A stretch of DNA of 42,603 bases from a virus. Below are positions 7,302 to 14,475 of this stretch, piece after piece. Both the position numbers and the translations under genes were made by a program. Within the stretch, counting starts at the first letter, position 1. Each line of letters begins with the position of its first letter. The DNA lies in the IMG/VR virus record IMGVR_UViG_3300037560_000179, positions 1 to 42,603 of that record; one strand, given 5' to 3'. The notes under the pieces are model-generated. The model had not been told where the DNA came from. It searched no databases and saw only the letters and a list, made by a program, of their open reading frames with translations.

Positions 7302-7484
7302 TCAACAATTATTATTCTGTTTCTTAATTATATCATCAATCCGATTTTTAAATTCGGGAGTCATGTAAGAATCAAGCTTGGCAGATACTTCTTTAAAGTA
7401 CACCTTAAAAGCCGGGCTTTGATTTTTTGGTTTAACCCTTGACATTGATGAGGTTATTGCAATTAGTTCAATTCTTGATTCCAT
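7302..7484 (-). CDS. Hypothetical protein, 60 aa
   Basis: The start overlaps the upstream stop as TAATG. The short basic, helical protein (FKVYFKEVSAKLDSYMTPEF, then RIDDIIKKQNNNC) has no recognised family. Its stop lies directly before the hairpin at 7282-7297. It is coupled to the 139-aa gene. Confidence 0.5.
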   Translation of the reverse strand: MESRIELIAITSSMSRVKPKNQSPAFKVYFKEVSAKLDSYMTPEFKNRIDDIIKKQNNNC

Positions 7485-7903
7485 TACATATATGGTTTAC
7501 ACGCTTCAATTTCATTTTCATATTGCATCCAGTTCCGGCGGTAATCGTCTGGGGATGGAATGAATACCCCGTTCATTGAGGCGTAATTACGGATCCATTC
7601 TATCCAATCTGTCATTTTCTTTGTGTCGTCTGATATTTCGGTAGTACTAATAAGTCGGACATATTTTCTATATGTCTCATGCATGAAAGGACACTCAAGT
7701 TTTAAATGTATTTTTGCTATCTCCAGGCTTTCGCCAACATAAATTGCATACATGTTATAACAGACATGAAGATATCCCCATTGGCTCAATGATTTTAATT
7801 CTCTCTTTACGGTCAGTTCAATCTTTAACCGTTTGTCCAAAACATGCTTTGATCGCTTTTCGAATAATTCACGGTCGAACTGAAGGTTTAGGTCAAATAG
7901 CAT
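7484..7903 (-). CDS. Conserved-looking phage hypothetical protein, 139 aa
   Basis: Start (TAATG) and stop (TAATG) overlap both neighbours. The sequence is helical and aromatic: ELKSLSQWGYLHVCYNMYAI, then HLKLECPFMHETYRKYVRLI, and WIEWIRNYASMNGVFIPSP near the C-terminus. No catalytic motif is visible. It sits downstream of RecT, MBL and zinc-ribbon genes, so a role in DNA recombination or replication is possible but not shown. Confidence 0.6.
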   Translation of the reverse strand: MLFDLNLQFDRELFEKRSKHVLDKRLKIELTVKRELKSLSQWGYLHVCYNMYAIYVGESLEIAKIHLKLECPFMHETYRKYVRLISTTEISDDTKKMTDWIEWIRNYASMNGVFIPSPDDYRRNWMQYENEIEACKPYM

Positions 7904-8208
7904 TATGCGGTTTCAGATAAAATTTCTTTCATTTCTTTTTCAGTTGGAATCCTCTTTTTACCGCAACTTTTACATTTCATTTTTGTAAATTTCTTTGGAT
8001 AACAAGTTTGTGCCTTCCAAATATGTTCACCATCATTTAGACAATCGGCTTTTTCAGACTCGAAATAAAATGAAATAGATGTTTCAAATACAAATGATTT
8101 TCCACAACTGTCGCATTCCATTTCATGCTTTACGCCTTCCTCATATCCAAATCCATCATCATGACAGATTTCTAATTCTTTTTCGCAATAAGGGCATTCT
8201 AAATCCAT
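7903..8208 (-). CDS. Zinc-ribbon protein, 101 aa
   Basis: ATG at 8208 is chosen; longer frames run back into the MBL gene. Three CXXC pairs are visible: CPYC at 5-8, CDSC at about 32-35, and CKSC at about 80-83, with further Cys and His residues (CLNDGEHIW, TCYPKKF) between them. This pattern predicts two small zinc-binding units. Such proteins in phages bind nucleic acid or act as adaptors. It lies between the MBL hydrolase and a helical hypothetical protein in the recombination cluster. Confidence 0.65.
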   Translation of the reverse strand: MDLECPYCEKELEICHDDGFGYEEGVKHEMECDSCGKSFVFETSISFYFESEKADCLNDGEHIWKAQTCYPKKFTKMKCKSCGKKRIPTEKEMKEILSETA

Positions 8209-8224
8209 AGTATTTATATTAAAT

Positions 8225-8947
8225 TTACAATTCAATTTCAAATCCTTCTTCAGCAATATAAACCGGCTTTCCGGTTTTCTTTTTAATGGCATCTTTGAAC
8301 ATTTCACGGTCTGAATTACCTGAAGAAAGATGTATTAGAACAATGTTCTTTGTGCCAGAATACACATTATAACCGCATGTAAATTCACACTCTTTCAGGC
8401 TCATATGAGACTTCTCAAGGCGCTCTATATTATTGAATGAGTTCGGATTATTGATATTGTTTTCATTAACAATATCATCATCATAATTGGCCTCAATCAA
8501 TAAATGGTTTATGCCTTTGAATTCATATTTGAAGCTGGCCGTATCGGTTATGAATAACATTCTGCCAATTTCCGGATGTTCAATTAAGAAAGCGGCAGGC
8601 TGTACGGCATCATGAATTATCTCAAAGGCAGTGACCTCGAAATTTCCCATACTTTCAGCCTTTCTATAAACCATTGCATTTCTGAAATCATGAAATTTCA
8701 ATGATTTGTATAATGTTCCTTTGGTGCCATAAACTTCTATTCCTGAATTAAACATTTCGAGCGCGGCTTTGGCATGATCGCTATGCTCGTGAGAAACAAG
8801 GCACCCAACGACTTTTGAAATATCAAATTTTAAAGCTTCTTTGACCTTTGAAAATTTTACACCAGCCTCAATTATGAGGGTTTCATTATCTCCGATAAGG
8901 AGATAGCAATTGCCCTTACTTGACGATCCCAAACATTTTAATTTCAT
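8225..8947 (-). CDS. MBL-fold metallohydrolase (YycJ/WalJ-like)
   Basis: The HEHSDH motif (residues 53-58) within VGCLVSHEHSDHAKA is the metallo-beta-lactamase metal-binding site; GSSSKGNCYLL at the N-terminus, FITDTASFKYEF and the later LIEANYDDDI and HLSSGNSD complete the fold. It resembles the YycJ group of MBL hydrolases, related to nucleases. It overlaps the RecT gene by one base. RecT homologues normally need a partner exonuclease; none of RecE or lambda Exo type is seen, so this enzyme is the best candidate to process DNA ends. The fold is secure; nuclease activity is inferred. Confidence 0.85.
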   Translation of the reverse strand: MKLKCLGSSSKGNCYLLIGDNETLIIEAGVKFSKVKEALKFDISKVVGCLVSHEHSDHAKAALEMFNSGIEVYGTKGTLYKSLKFHDFRNAMVYRKAESMGNFEVTAFEIIHDAVQPAAFLIEHPEIGRMLFITDTASFKYEFKGINHLLIEANYDDDIVNENNINNPNSFNNIERLEKSHMSLKECEFTCGYNVYSGTKNIVLIHLSSGNSDREMFKDAIKKKTGKPVYIAEEGFEIEL

Positions 8948-9786
8948 CAGAAATCAGGGGTTTCGCCTTTCTTATCTGCTTTTTCTTCTACTGGTTTTTG
9001 GATTTTCTCAACTACCTCCGGCTTGCTTGCCTCGATTTCAATAGTCTCAACTTCCTGGGCATCTTCTAATTTTCCGGTACTCGATTTTTCTTCAAGCCCT
9101 AAATGCTTATCGTCAGAAGACGCAAGGGCAATTTTTACCGCTCTGTTCATTACGGTTTTGATGGCCATTTGATCTGGGAAATTCTTATGGGCTGGAGAAT
9201 TGCCCTTTGCAGAACCTTGATTCCATGCAATGCGAATATCTTTCATGGCCATTATTTCCATGTCCGAAGTCCCATCTTCATTAATTACAATTGCATAAGC
9301 TCCAGCAATTTTATTATTATCAATACTATCAAAACTTGGTGCATGTGAAATTAGCTTTTTACGTCCCGAATTTAAATCAACCTCATACTTAAATCCTTTC
9401 TTATCCCCCTCGTAAATAACCGCGCCTTTAACCGCTTTTATTCCGCAAATTCTTTTTGCGAGTGCCAGATTTCCAAAATATGATTTTTGACATTCCAATT
9501 TAGTACCATACGCAATAAAGTAGCATTGCTTTTTTACTACTGAAAGCCCTTCAATAACCATTTCGAAAAGAGCATTTGCAATGCTCGTATTATCACAAAC
9601 CTCCAAAACAGGCTTTTTATTTTTGTCTTGAGCCGACTGAAGATATAACCAAGCCCCCTTTAGCGCATTTTCGGCACTGTAATCTTTGGGGATATCCAAG
9701 CCCCCGGCTTCTTGCAATTGATTTACCCTCACTAAAACATTGTTGGCAATGTCCTTTTGTTTGTTTTTTTCTGATTCCGCACTCAT
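8947..9786 (-). CDS. recT: RecT family single-strand annealing protein
   Basis: The 279-aa protein matches RecT: ALFEMVIEGLSVVKKQCYFI, then GTKLECQKSYFGNLALAKR, and IAWNQGSAKGNSPAHKNFPD followed by QMAIKTVMNRAVKIAL. These are the family's characteristic core blocks. The tail from about residue 235 is acidic and lysine-rich, typical of the disordered C-terminus that contacts SSB. RecT coats single strands and anneals complementary DNA. It is preceded (ATGA overlap) by an SbcC-like ATPase and followed by an MBL hydrolase, forming a recombination cassette. Confidence 0.9.
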   Translation of the reverse strand: MSAESEKNKQKDIANNVLVRVNQLQEAGGLDIPKDYSAENALKGAWLYLQSAQDKNKKPVLEVCDNTSIANALFEMVIEGLSVVKKQCYFIAYGTKLECQKSYFGNLALAKRICGIKAVKGAVIYEGDKKGFKYEVDLNSGRKKLISHAPSFDSIDNNKIAGAYAIVINEDGTSDMEIMAMKDIRIAWNQGSAKGNSPAHKNFPDQMAIKTVMNRAVKIALASSDDKHLGLEEKSSTGKLEDAQEVETIEIEASKPEVVEKIQKPVEEKADKKGETPDF

Positions 9787-11750
9787 GATATTTTTAGTTT
9801 TTGTCCTTCGATTACTGTCATGTTAAAAATTTGTGATTTGGTTTTCGGGATTTCAATCACTGATTCCCTGTTGTCGATCAGGATCGGAGCGGTCACATTG
9901 TAATAATCGCTCAGTACATTTATGATCTGAATACCGGCCTGAATTCTGGCAGCTGTATTTGCTGCATTGTAAGGAACTCCGTTGATTAGGATTACACACG
10001 TAGGCTTTATGCCCTGGTTGATCTGAGTTTCAAACATTTTAAATGAAATACCCTGGAATCTGGAATTAACTTTAGTTTCAAGATCGCTCATTAATGCTTT
10101 TTCATATTTCTCTGTCTGGAATTCCCAACCTTCCAGGGAAACGATTTTTTGAGCTAATTCCTTGAATCTTGTCTCATAGATTCCAATGCTTTTGCTTGCC
10201 TTATTGATTGTATCTCTTTTAGTTAACCTCGCTCTAAGGGCGTCTATTTCGATTTGTACGGCTTGCTTTTCTTTGGTGAATTCTGATGCATCCACGGAAG
10301 GCGCTTTCTGCAGAGTAAGTTTTTCAATTTCAATATCTATATCCGTATAAGCATTAAGTTCTTTTGCTTCTGATTCCAAGTCATCAAGATCAATTGAGGA
10401 ATGATCTTTTTTCAATGAAGTGGCCTCGGTTTCAGTATCAATTATTTTAAAATTTAATCCTTCAATATTTTGATTCAATCTCAAAATTTTTGCATTTGCC
10501 TCTTTGATTACATTTTCATCAAATTCAGTGCTTTTAATGAGTGGTTTATTTTGATCAACAATTGACAATAGATTATTTGCCTTATCAAGATTGAACTTTT
10601 CACGTAACTTTTCAATTTCATCATAAGATAAAATGATGTCTTGGCCACATGACCCACACTTACCATCTTCAGGTTCCTTGAATTCAGATTTATTTAAGGC
10701 CTCCCATTTCTTCTTATTTGCTTCGCGTTCTTTTGCAAAATTGTTAATTCTTTCGGTTTTTGAGGAAATGAATTCTTTATTTTCTTCAATTGATCTTTCT
10801 GCTTTTTTGACATTTATCTTTATAAGATCGATATCAATTTCTATTTTCGAAATCTCAGTTTGCAATTTTGATTTTTTATCCCTTTCGTTTTTAGTCCAAT
10901 TATCAATAAACGTTTGTTTTTTTTGATTCCATACCCTGACTTTTTCAGCGTTCTTTTGTAGCGTTTTATTATACTGATTCAACACGGCAGATTTGTTAGT
11001 GATCTTTTTTTCAATCATTTGAATCTCAACTTTCTTAACGTTGATATCTCGTTCAATTTCGGTCCAATCCTCAGCGCCTTCAAGGAACTTCTGAGAGGCT
11101 TTTATACCCTCCGGAATGCGGTCTTTTTCATCCTTGTAACCTTTCTTTTCACGAGCAATAACCAGTCGGTAATCTTCAATTTTTCTCCCATTGAGTTTCT
11201 CAACCAAGTCGGCAAAGTCCTTATTGACTTTTGCAACGTCAACATCCCCGACAATCGAAGTGATGATATCGCGGCGTTTCTTCCATTCCAAGGAGGCGAA
11301 ATATGAAGGTAACGTAATGCAACGAAACACATCTTCATTGCATAAATCGTTTACATGTTCCATGAAATCTTTTTGTTTCATTGGAACACCATCAACAAAG
11401 TATTCCGATTCACATGATCCATCAAAGATTGCCGTTTCTTGACCGCGTTTCTTTATCCATTTTTGTGTCATTACGCGCTTGAAGGTTTTGTTTCTTCCAT
11501 CAATATCGAATTCCAATAATACGGTTGGTTCCATTTGTGGGACCATGATATTATTTGCATCCAATGGCATGATCTCAAAGTTTGTACGGCCTTCGATATC
11601 CTTTCCGAACAGGCACCAAATGATTGCGTTTGCTATTGTTGTTTTACCGCATTCATTACCGCCCGAAACATTGACGATATCATTTAGATTTGGTTCATTC
11701 AAAGACATTATGCCCTTGAATTGAATGATTAGTATTCCTGTAATTTTCAT
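9783..11750 (-). CDS. SbcC/Rad50-like ATPase with zinc hook
   Basis: Residues 30-38 are GGNECGKTT (Walker A), following MKITGILIIQFKGIMSL, the usual N-terminus of SMC-like ATPases. Long coiled coils (about 190-355 and 380-545) flank DGKCGSCGQDI near 365, a CXXC zinc-hook signature as in Rad50. The C-terminal lobe has NGVPYNAANTAARIQAGIQI, in the position of the ABC signature but without a canonical LSGG, and Walker B APILIDNRES near 621-630. The split-lobe arrangement is that of T4 gp46, T5 D13 and SbcC. No SbcD-type nuclease gene is in view; the MBL hydrolase downstream might serve. It is the largest early gene. Confidence 0.85.
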   Translation of the reverse strand: MKITGILIIQFKGIMSLNEPNLNDIVNVSGGNECGKTTIANAIIWCLFGKDIEGRTNFEIMPLDANNIMVPQMEPTVLLEFDIDGRNKTFKRVMTQKWIKKRGQETAIFDGSCESEYFVDGVPMKQKDFMEHVNDLCNEDVFRCITLPSYFASLEWKKRRDIITSIVGDVDVAKVNKDFADLVEKLNGRKIEDYRLVIAREKKGYKDEKDRIPEGIKASQKFLEGAEDWTEIERDINVKKVEIQMIEKKITNKSAVLNQYNKTLQKNAEKVRVWNQKKQTFIDNWTKNERDKKSKLQTEISKIEIDIDLIKINVKKAERSIEENKEFISSKTERINNFAKEREANKKKWEALNKSEFKEPEDGKCGSCGQDIILSYDEIEKLREKFNLDKANNLLSIVDQNKPLIKSTEFDENVIKEANAKILRLNQNIEGLNFKIIDTETEATSLKKDHSSIDLDDLESEAKELNAYTDIDIEIEKLTLQKAPSVDASEFTKEKQAVQIEIDALRARLTKRDTINKASKSIGIYETRFKELAQKIVSLEGWEFQTEKYEKALMSDLETKVNSRFQGISFKMFETQINQGIKPTCVILINGVPYNAANTAARIQAGIQIINVLSDYYNVTAPILIDNRESVIEIPKTKSQIFNMTVIEGQKLKIS

Positions 11751-11753
11751 GAT

Positions 11754-11849
11754 TTATAATTTGAGTTTTCTTACTATTAAAACAGTTGTCAATATGACTA
11801 CCGTTAAGGTTATTGCAGCTACAACGATTTCAAAAATTTCATTTTCCAT
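11754..11849 (-). CDS. Micromembrane protein, 31 aa
   Basis: From ATG at 11849 the frame gives MENEIFEIVVAAITLTVVI and ends RKLKL. A single membrane span (about residues 7-26) with acidic outer and basic inner ends predicts a type III/N-out protein. The start is one base after the stop of a 32-aa protein of the same design. Such a length is at the limit of prediction; tandem arrangement and tight packing support it. Confidence 0.45.
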   Translation of the reverse strand: MENEIFEIVVAAITLTVVILTTVLIVRKLKL

Positions 11850-11850
11850 T

Positions 11851-11949
11851 TTATTCCGTTTTTGGTTTTGGGAATTGATTTAAAATAATGAGTATTATAC
11901 CAATAACAACAATAAATACCGCTATCGGCTGAGTGATTATATCGATCAT
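11851..11949 (-). CDS. Micromembrane protein, 32 aa
   Basis: ATG at 11949 overlaps the upstream stop as ATGA. The product MIDIITQPIAVFIVVIGII then LIILNQFPKPKTE is almost entirely one membrane helix with a Pro/Lys-rich tail. It precedes another one-helix microprotein. Roles such as host membrane modulation or superinfection exclusion are typical of such phage products, but none is shown by the sequence. Confidence 0.45.
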   Translation of the reverse strand: MIDIITQPIAVFIVVIGIILIILNQFPKPKTE

Positions 11950-12221
11950 GGTTTTGATTTAAGTAAATCATCAAGTTCTTTTTTACTTCGCTCAATTCGC
12001 TCAAACTTAGGTTTAGAATCCTCAATGATTTTACCTGATTCGATTATGTGTTTTTGGCGTTTGCAGAATTCGTCAACCGTCATATTAGGCCATTCAGTTT
12101 TGAATTCACCGCCTTTAAAAACCTTAGTGATTCCGGTGTTTAAATCGGTTTCTGAAATGATTTTACCGGAATAGGCAATGATCATTTTATTGTCACTTGT
12201 GAATGTAGTTTCAACCCTCAT
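11946..12221 (-). CDS. Hypothetical protein, 91 aa
   Basis: ATG at 12221 is preferred because it follows the upstream TAA by one base; a longer frame overlaps the 56-aa gene. The N-terminal half is beta (MRVETTFTSDNKMIIAYSGK), with repeated short strands around ISETDLNTGITKVFKGGEF; the C-terminal 30 residues are a charged helix. No family is recognised. It is second in the early operon. Confidence 0.6.
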   Translation of the reverse strand: MRVETTFTSDNKMIIAYSGKIISETDLNTGITKVFKGGEFKTEWPNMTVDEFCKRQKHIIESGKIIEDSKPKFERIERSKKELDDLLKSKP

Positions 12222-12222
12222 A

Positions 12223-12393
12223 TTATTTCGTTTTGGTGTATTTTTCGGCCCAATTGTCACAGAAGTTTTCAAGTTCTTCAATGGCATGTTGTTTATCTTG
12301 ATCCTTTACTTTTCGGCCTTTCCTTAAATGTTCTTTGGAAAATCCAAGTCCTTTGCCTACTACATTATACTTAATAATATCCTTGCCGTTCAT
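12223..12393 (-). CDS. First early-operon gene, 56-aa basic protein
   Basis: ATG at 12393 opens a 56-codon frame not longer than usual for early phage proteins: MNGKDIIKYNVVGKGLGFSK, a lysine/arginine-rich centre (EHLRKGRKVKDQDK), and ELENFCDNWAEKY at the end. It is the first gene downstream of the divergent control region. The basic centre suggests nucleic-acid binding. No family is recognised. The direct adjacency to the next ATG supports translation. Confidence 0.55.
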   Translation of the reverse strand: MNGKDIIKYNVVGKGLGFSKEHLRKGRKVKDQDKQHAIEELENFCDNWAEKYTKTK

Positions 12394-12537
12394 AACATTT
12401 TTTTGTCAATACTACAGATTACTGTTTTGTTATGCAAATATTATACGACATATTTTTGTTATTTATAATGAATATTAATAACAGTTTATTGTAAAATAAT
12501 TGCTTCATTGTTTGGTGGCTTAACAGAATCCTGTTAT
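12392..12537. promoter_or_regulatory. Divergent control region with TGTTAT half-sites
   Basis: The gap separates the leftward early operon from the rightward plus-strand genes. TGTTAT occurs at 12428-12433, 12457-12462 and 12532-12537, and its complement ATAACA at 12392-12397 and 12478-12483, with a near copy TTAACA at 12520-12525. Two are parts of 9-bp direct repeats TTTTGTTAT at 12425-12433 and 12454-12462. TAACAG-AATC-CTGTTA (12521-12536) is a full inverted repeat. A TATAAT-like box faces left at 12440-12445. A regulator binding several sites is inferred. Confidence 0.5.
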
Positions 12538-12542
12538 ATTTG
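12511..12542 (+). promoter_or_regulatory. Rightward Bacteroidota-type promoter
   Basis: TTTG at 12511-12514, 20 bp, then TATATTTG at 12535-12542, an exact fit to the Bacteroidota -33/-7 form (TTTG and TAnnTTTG). The inverted repeat at 12521-12536 fills the spacer and overlaps the -7 box, the classic position for repression. The -7 box ends 3 bp before ATG 12546. Confidence 0.65.
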
Positions 12543-12545
12543 TAT

Positions 12546-12794
12546 ATGTCAAATGAGAAACTAAAACAAAAAATCATGACAATATCAAACGGAACAAAAT
12601 ACGAAGAGAAGGTAATAAGAGTTAAAGGAAATGATTGGTCAATTATGCTTGTATCAGGAAAAATTAATTATGTAGAAGTTTTTAAATTGACAAATAACCC
12701 TTATGGAATCACCGGAAAAAGATTCGACAATATGGATGCTGCGATAGACAATTACAAAACAATCGCAATGAAAGCAGCATTGATGCAATTATAA
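12546..12794 (+). CDS. Hypothetical protein, 82 aa (or 72 aa), rightward
   Basis: The ATG at 12546 starts 3 bp after the -7 promoter box, so the transcript would be leaderless or lack that codon. ATG at 12576, giving MTISNGTKYEEKVIRVKG, follows an A-rich leader typical of Bacteroidota translation starts and may be the true start. The protein is a small alpha/beta domain (DWSIMLVSGKINYVEVFKL) ending in a helix (AIDNYKTIAMKAALMQL). No family is recognised. It is the first of three genes that point against the rest of the window. Confidence 0.55.
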   Translation: MSNEKLKQKIMTISNGTKYEEKVIRVKGNDWSIMLVSGKINYVEVFKLTNNPYGITGKRFDNMDAAIDNYKTIAMKAALMQL

Positions 12795-12800
12795 ACTTAC

Positions 12801-12817
12801 GGGGCTTCTGCCCCTTT
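12801..12817 (+). terminator. Short hairpin after the 82-aa gene
   Basis: GGGGC-TTCT-GCCCC is followed by only three T residues. The stem is perfect but the tract is short, so it is at best a partial terminator or attenuator that reduces expression of the two following genes. Confidence 0.4.
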
Positions 12818-12830
12818 AAACTTGAAAATT

Positions 12831-12962
12831 ATGAATATCAAATTAGCAAAAGTACTTTATAAGATAGCCCTGAAACAAGGTGACGTAAAAATGGCTGGCA
12901 AAATTTATGATGATGCAAAAGAGTCCGGATTTAATATTGATAAATCAATTAAAAATCGATAG
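12831..12962 (+). CDS. Small protein, 43 aa
   Basis: ATG at 12831 is preceded by CTTGAAAATT, an A-rich leader. The product MNIKLAKVLYKIALKQGDVK ends DKSIKNR and is predicted as two basic amphipathic helices. The stop is 2 bp before the start of the PP-loop gene, so the two are probably co-translated. No family is recognised. Confidence 0.45.
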   Translation: MNIKLAKVLYKIALKQGDVKMAGKIYDDAKESGFNIDKSIKNR

Positions 12963-12964
12963 CT

Positions 12965-13972
12965 ATGAAAATTAATAGATCAAAAATTATGCTAGATGCG
13001 TGGGATGTTTATAGAAAATATAATATATCTTTTTCAGAAGCATTAAAATGGTCTTGGGATTATTCAAAAGGTATAAATATGGATAAATTTAAAAAAGAAG
13101 AATTAGTAATAGCTTGGTGGTCTGGTGGCGTTACTTCTGCTGTAGCATGTAAATTGGCGCTTGACTTATACCCAAATGTTGAGGTCGTAATGATTGACAC
13201 CCATTATGAGCATTTAGATACATACAGATTTAAAGATGATTGTGAAAAATGGTATGGGCAGAAAATAAAGATTATATCTGCTATCCCAGATAAATACAGT
13301 TGTATTGATGATGTATGGGACAAATATACTTCCCTGAATGTTGCCCATGGAGCTATCTGTAGTACTGAATTAAAACGCGAAGTTAGAGAAGCTTATCAGG
13401 AAAGAATATCATTTAAGCATCAAGTGTTTGGTTTTGATATTGACGAGCCAAAAAGGGCTAAAATGCTGGCTAAAAATCACCGTGACGCTAAGGCAATATT
13501 TACACTTTTATTGCATGGTTTATCAAAGCTTGATTGCATCAATATAATTAAGCTTGAAGGAATTGAAATTCCCGAAGGTTATAAGCTTGGATTTCATAAC
13601 AATAATTGCCTTGGAAAGGATGAGGATGAGGGCGGGTGTGTTCAGGGAGGTATTGGATATTGGCAATTATTCAGGATATATAAACCAAAGGCATTCTATA
13701 ATAGAGCTATGAAGGAGCATGAATTAACTGACATAAAAGGTAAACCAGTCACTATGTTAAAGGATCAGTCAAAAGCCGCTAAGAAAAGTGGAAAATTTCA
13801 AGTGTTCTTACTCCCTCATCCTGATTACCCAGATTATAAGGATTTATCAATGATGGAAGGCAGGGAGCCGAAACCGCTTATGGAATGTAACGGATTTTGC
13901 GGTACAAATGATCTATTGCCAATTAATGAAACTGAAAAAGAAATTAATTTTCAAATAGATATTTTTAATTAA
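12965..13972 (+). CDS. PP-loop ATPase, PAPS reductase-like phage protein
   Basis: Residues 51-58, WWSGGVTS, are a PP-loop (SGGxTS) of the adenine nucleotide alpha hydrolase superfamily; EVVMIDTHYEH follows the first helix as in PAPS reductases, and AICSTELKRE near 133-142 aligns with their Cys-containing substrate region. The C-terminal half has clustered cysteines: FHNNNCLGKDEDEGGC then VQGGIGYW, and MECNGFCG near 312-319, possibly metal or Fe-S ligands. The N-terminal 40 residues form a separate helical domain. Relatives include sulfate-reduction, tRNA-thiolation and DndC-type DNA-sulfur enzymes; the substrate here is unknown. It converges on gp45, with a 4-bp overlap of the stops. Confidence 0.72.
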   Translation: MKINRSKIMLDAWDVYRKYNISFSEALKWSWDYSKGINMDKFKKEELVIAWWSGGVTSAVACKLALDLYPNVEVVMIDTHYEHLDTYRFKDDCEKWYGQKIKIISAIPDKYSCIDDVWDKYTSLNVAHGAICSTELKREVREAYQERISFKHQVFGFDIDEPKRAKMLAKNHRDAKAIFTLLLHGLSKLDCINIIKLEGIEIPEGYKLGFHNNNCLGKDEDEGGCVQGGIGYWQLFRIYKPKAFYNRAMKEHELTDIKGKPVTMLKDQSKAAKKSGKFQVFLLPHPDYPDYKDLSMMEGREPKPLMECNGFCGTNDLLPINETEKEINFQIDIFN

Positions 13973-14475
13973 GGCATCTTAATTTCATCAATCTTTGCGG
14001 GGGAAATATCCCCCGTACTTGGTTGCGCTGGAATTACACTTGGCACCGGAGTTGGCGGTGCTCCTGATGATGCATGTACATGTTGATTAAAAGCAGATAC
14101 CAGATCATTAAATTTCCCCTTCAATTCATTATATGCATCCTCAAGCTTAGAATATCTTACAGCATTATCCTCCCCGGAGTTAAAAATTAACTCCCCTGCA
14201 TTATTAAAAAGTAGATCAAAAACTAAAGCTCCCTCCTGATCTGTAGCGTACAATCTTGTTTCTCCTTCTTGTGTCTCAGAGAATAATTTTACATAGCCTA
14301 GTACAACGTTCTCCCCATCTCCGGTAGTATTTGCCGTCACTGCTAAATCCTCCTTTACAGGCTTTGAATCTAAGCCGTGCGGCAAAACTGGTAGAGGTGT
14401 TTGAACATCATCTTTTCCAAATCGAAGAACTTTTATAAATTCATCTGTAGCTTGTTTGACTCTGGAAAATATCAT
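13969..14475 (-). CDS. Baseplate spike/puncturing protein (Mu gp45/P2 gpV-like)
   Basis: The protein starts with an OB-fold-like segment (about 35-100) and continues to a beta-rich shaft (LFNNAGELIFNSGEDNAVRY), a short coiled coil (KLEDAYNELKGKFNDLVSAF), and the sequence NQHVHASSGAPPTPVPS. Such His-X-His endings occur in membrane-piercing spikes, where they can bind iron; Pro-rich tails are common. It is coupled by ATGA to gp44, in the Mu order gp44-gp45, and closes the tail operon. It probably sits at the centre of the baseplate and pierces the outer membrane. Confidence 0.75.
   Translation of the reverse strand: MIFSRVKQATDEFIKVLRFGKDDVQTPLPVLPHGLDSKPVKEDLAVTANTTGDGENVVLGYVKLFSETQEGETRLYATDQEGALVFDLLFNNAGELIFNSGEDNAVRYSKLEDAYNELKGKFNDLVSAFNQHVHASSGAPPTPVPSVIPAQPSTGDISPAKIDEIKMP

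Noticed and set aside
12393-12450. TTGACA near 12400 as a leftward -35 box
   Set aside because: It lies within 15 bp of the first early ATG, leaving no room for a matching -10 box upstream of that gene.
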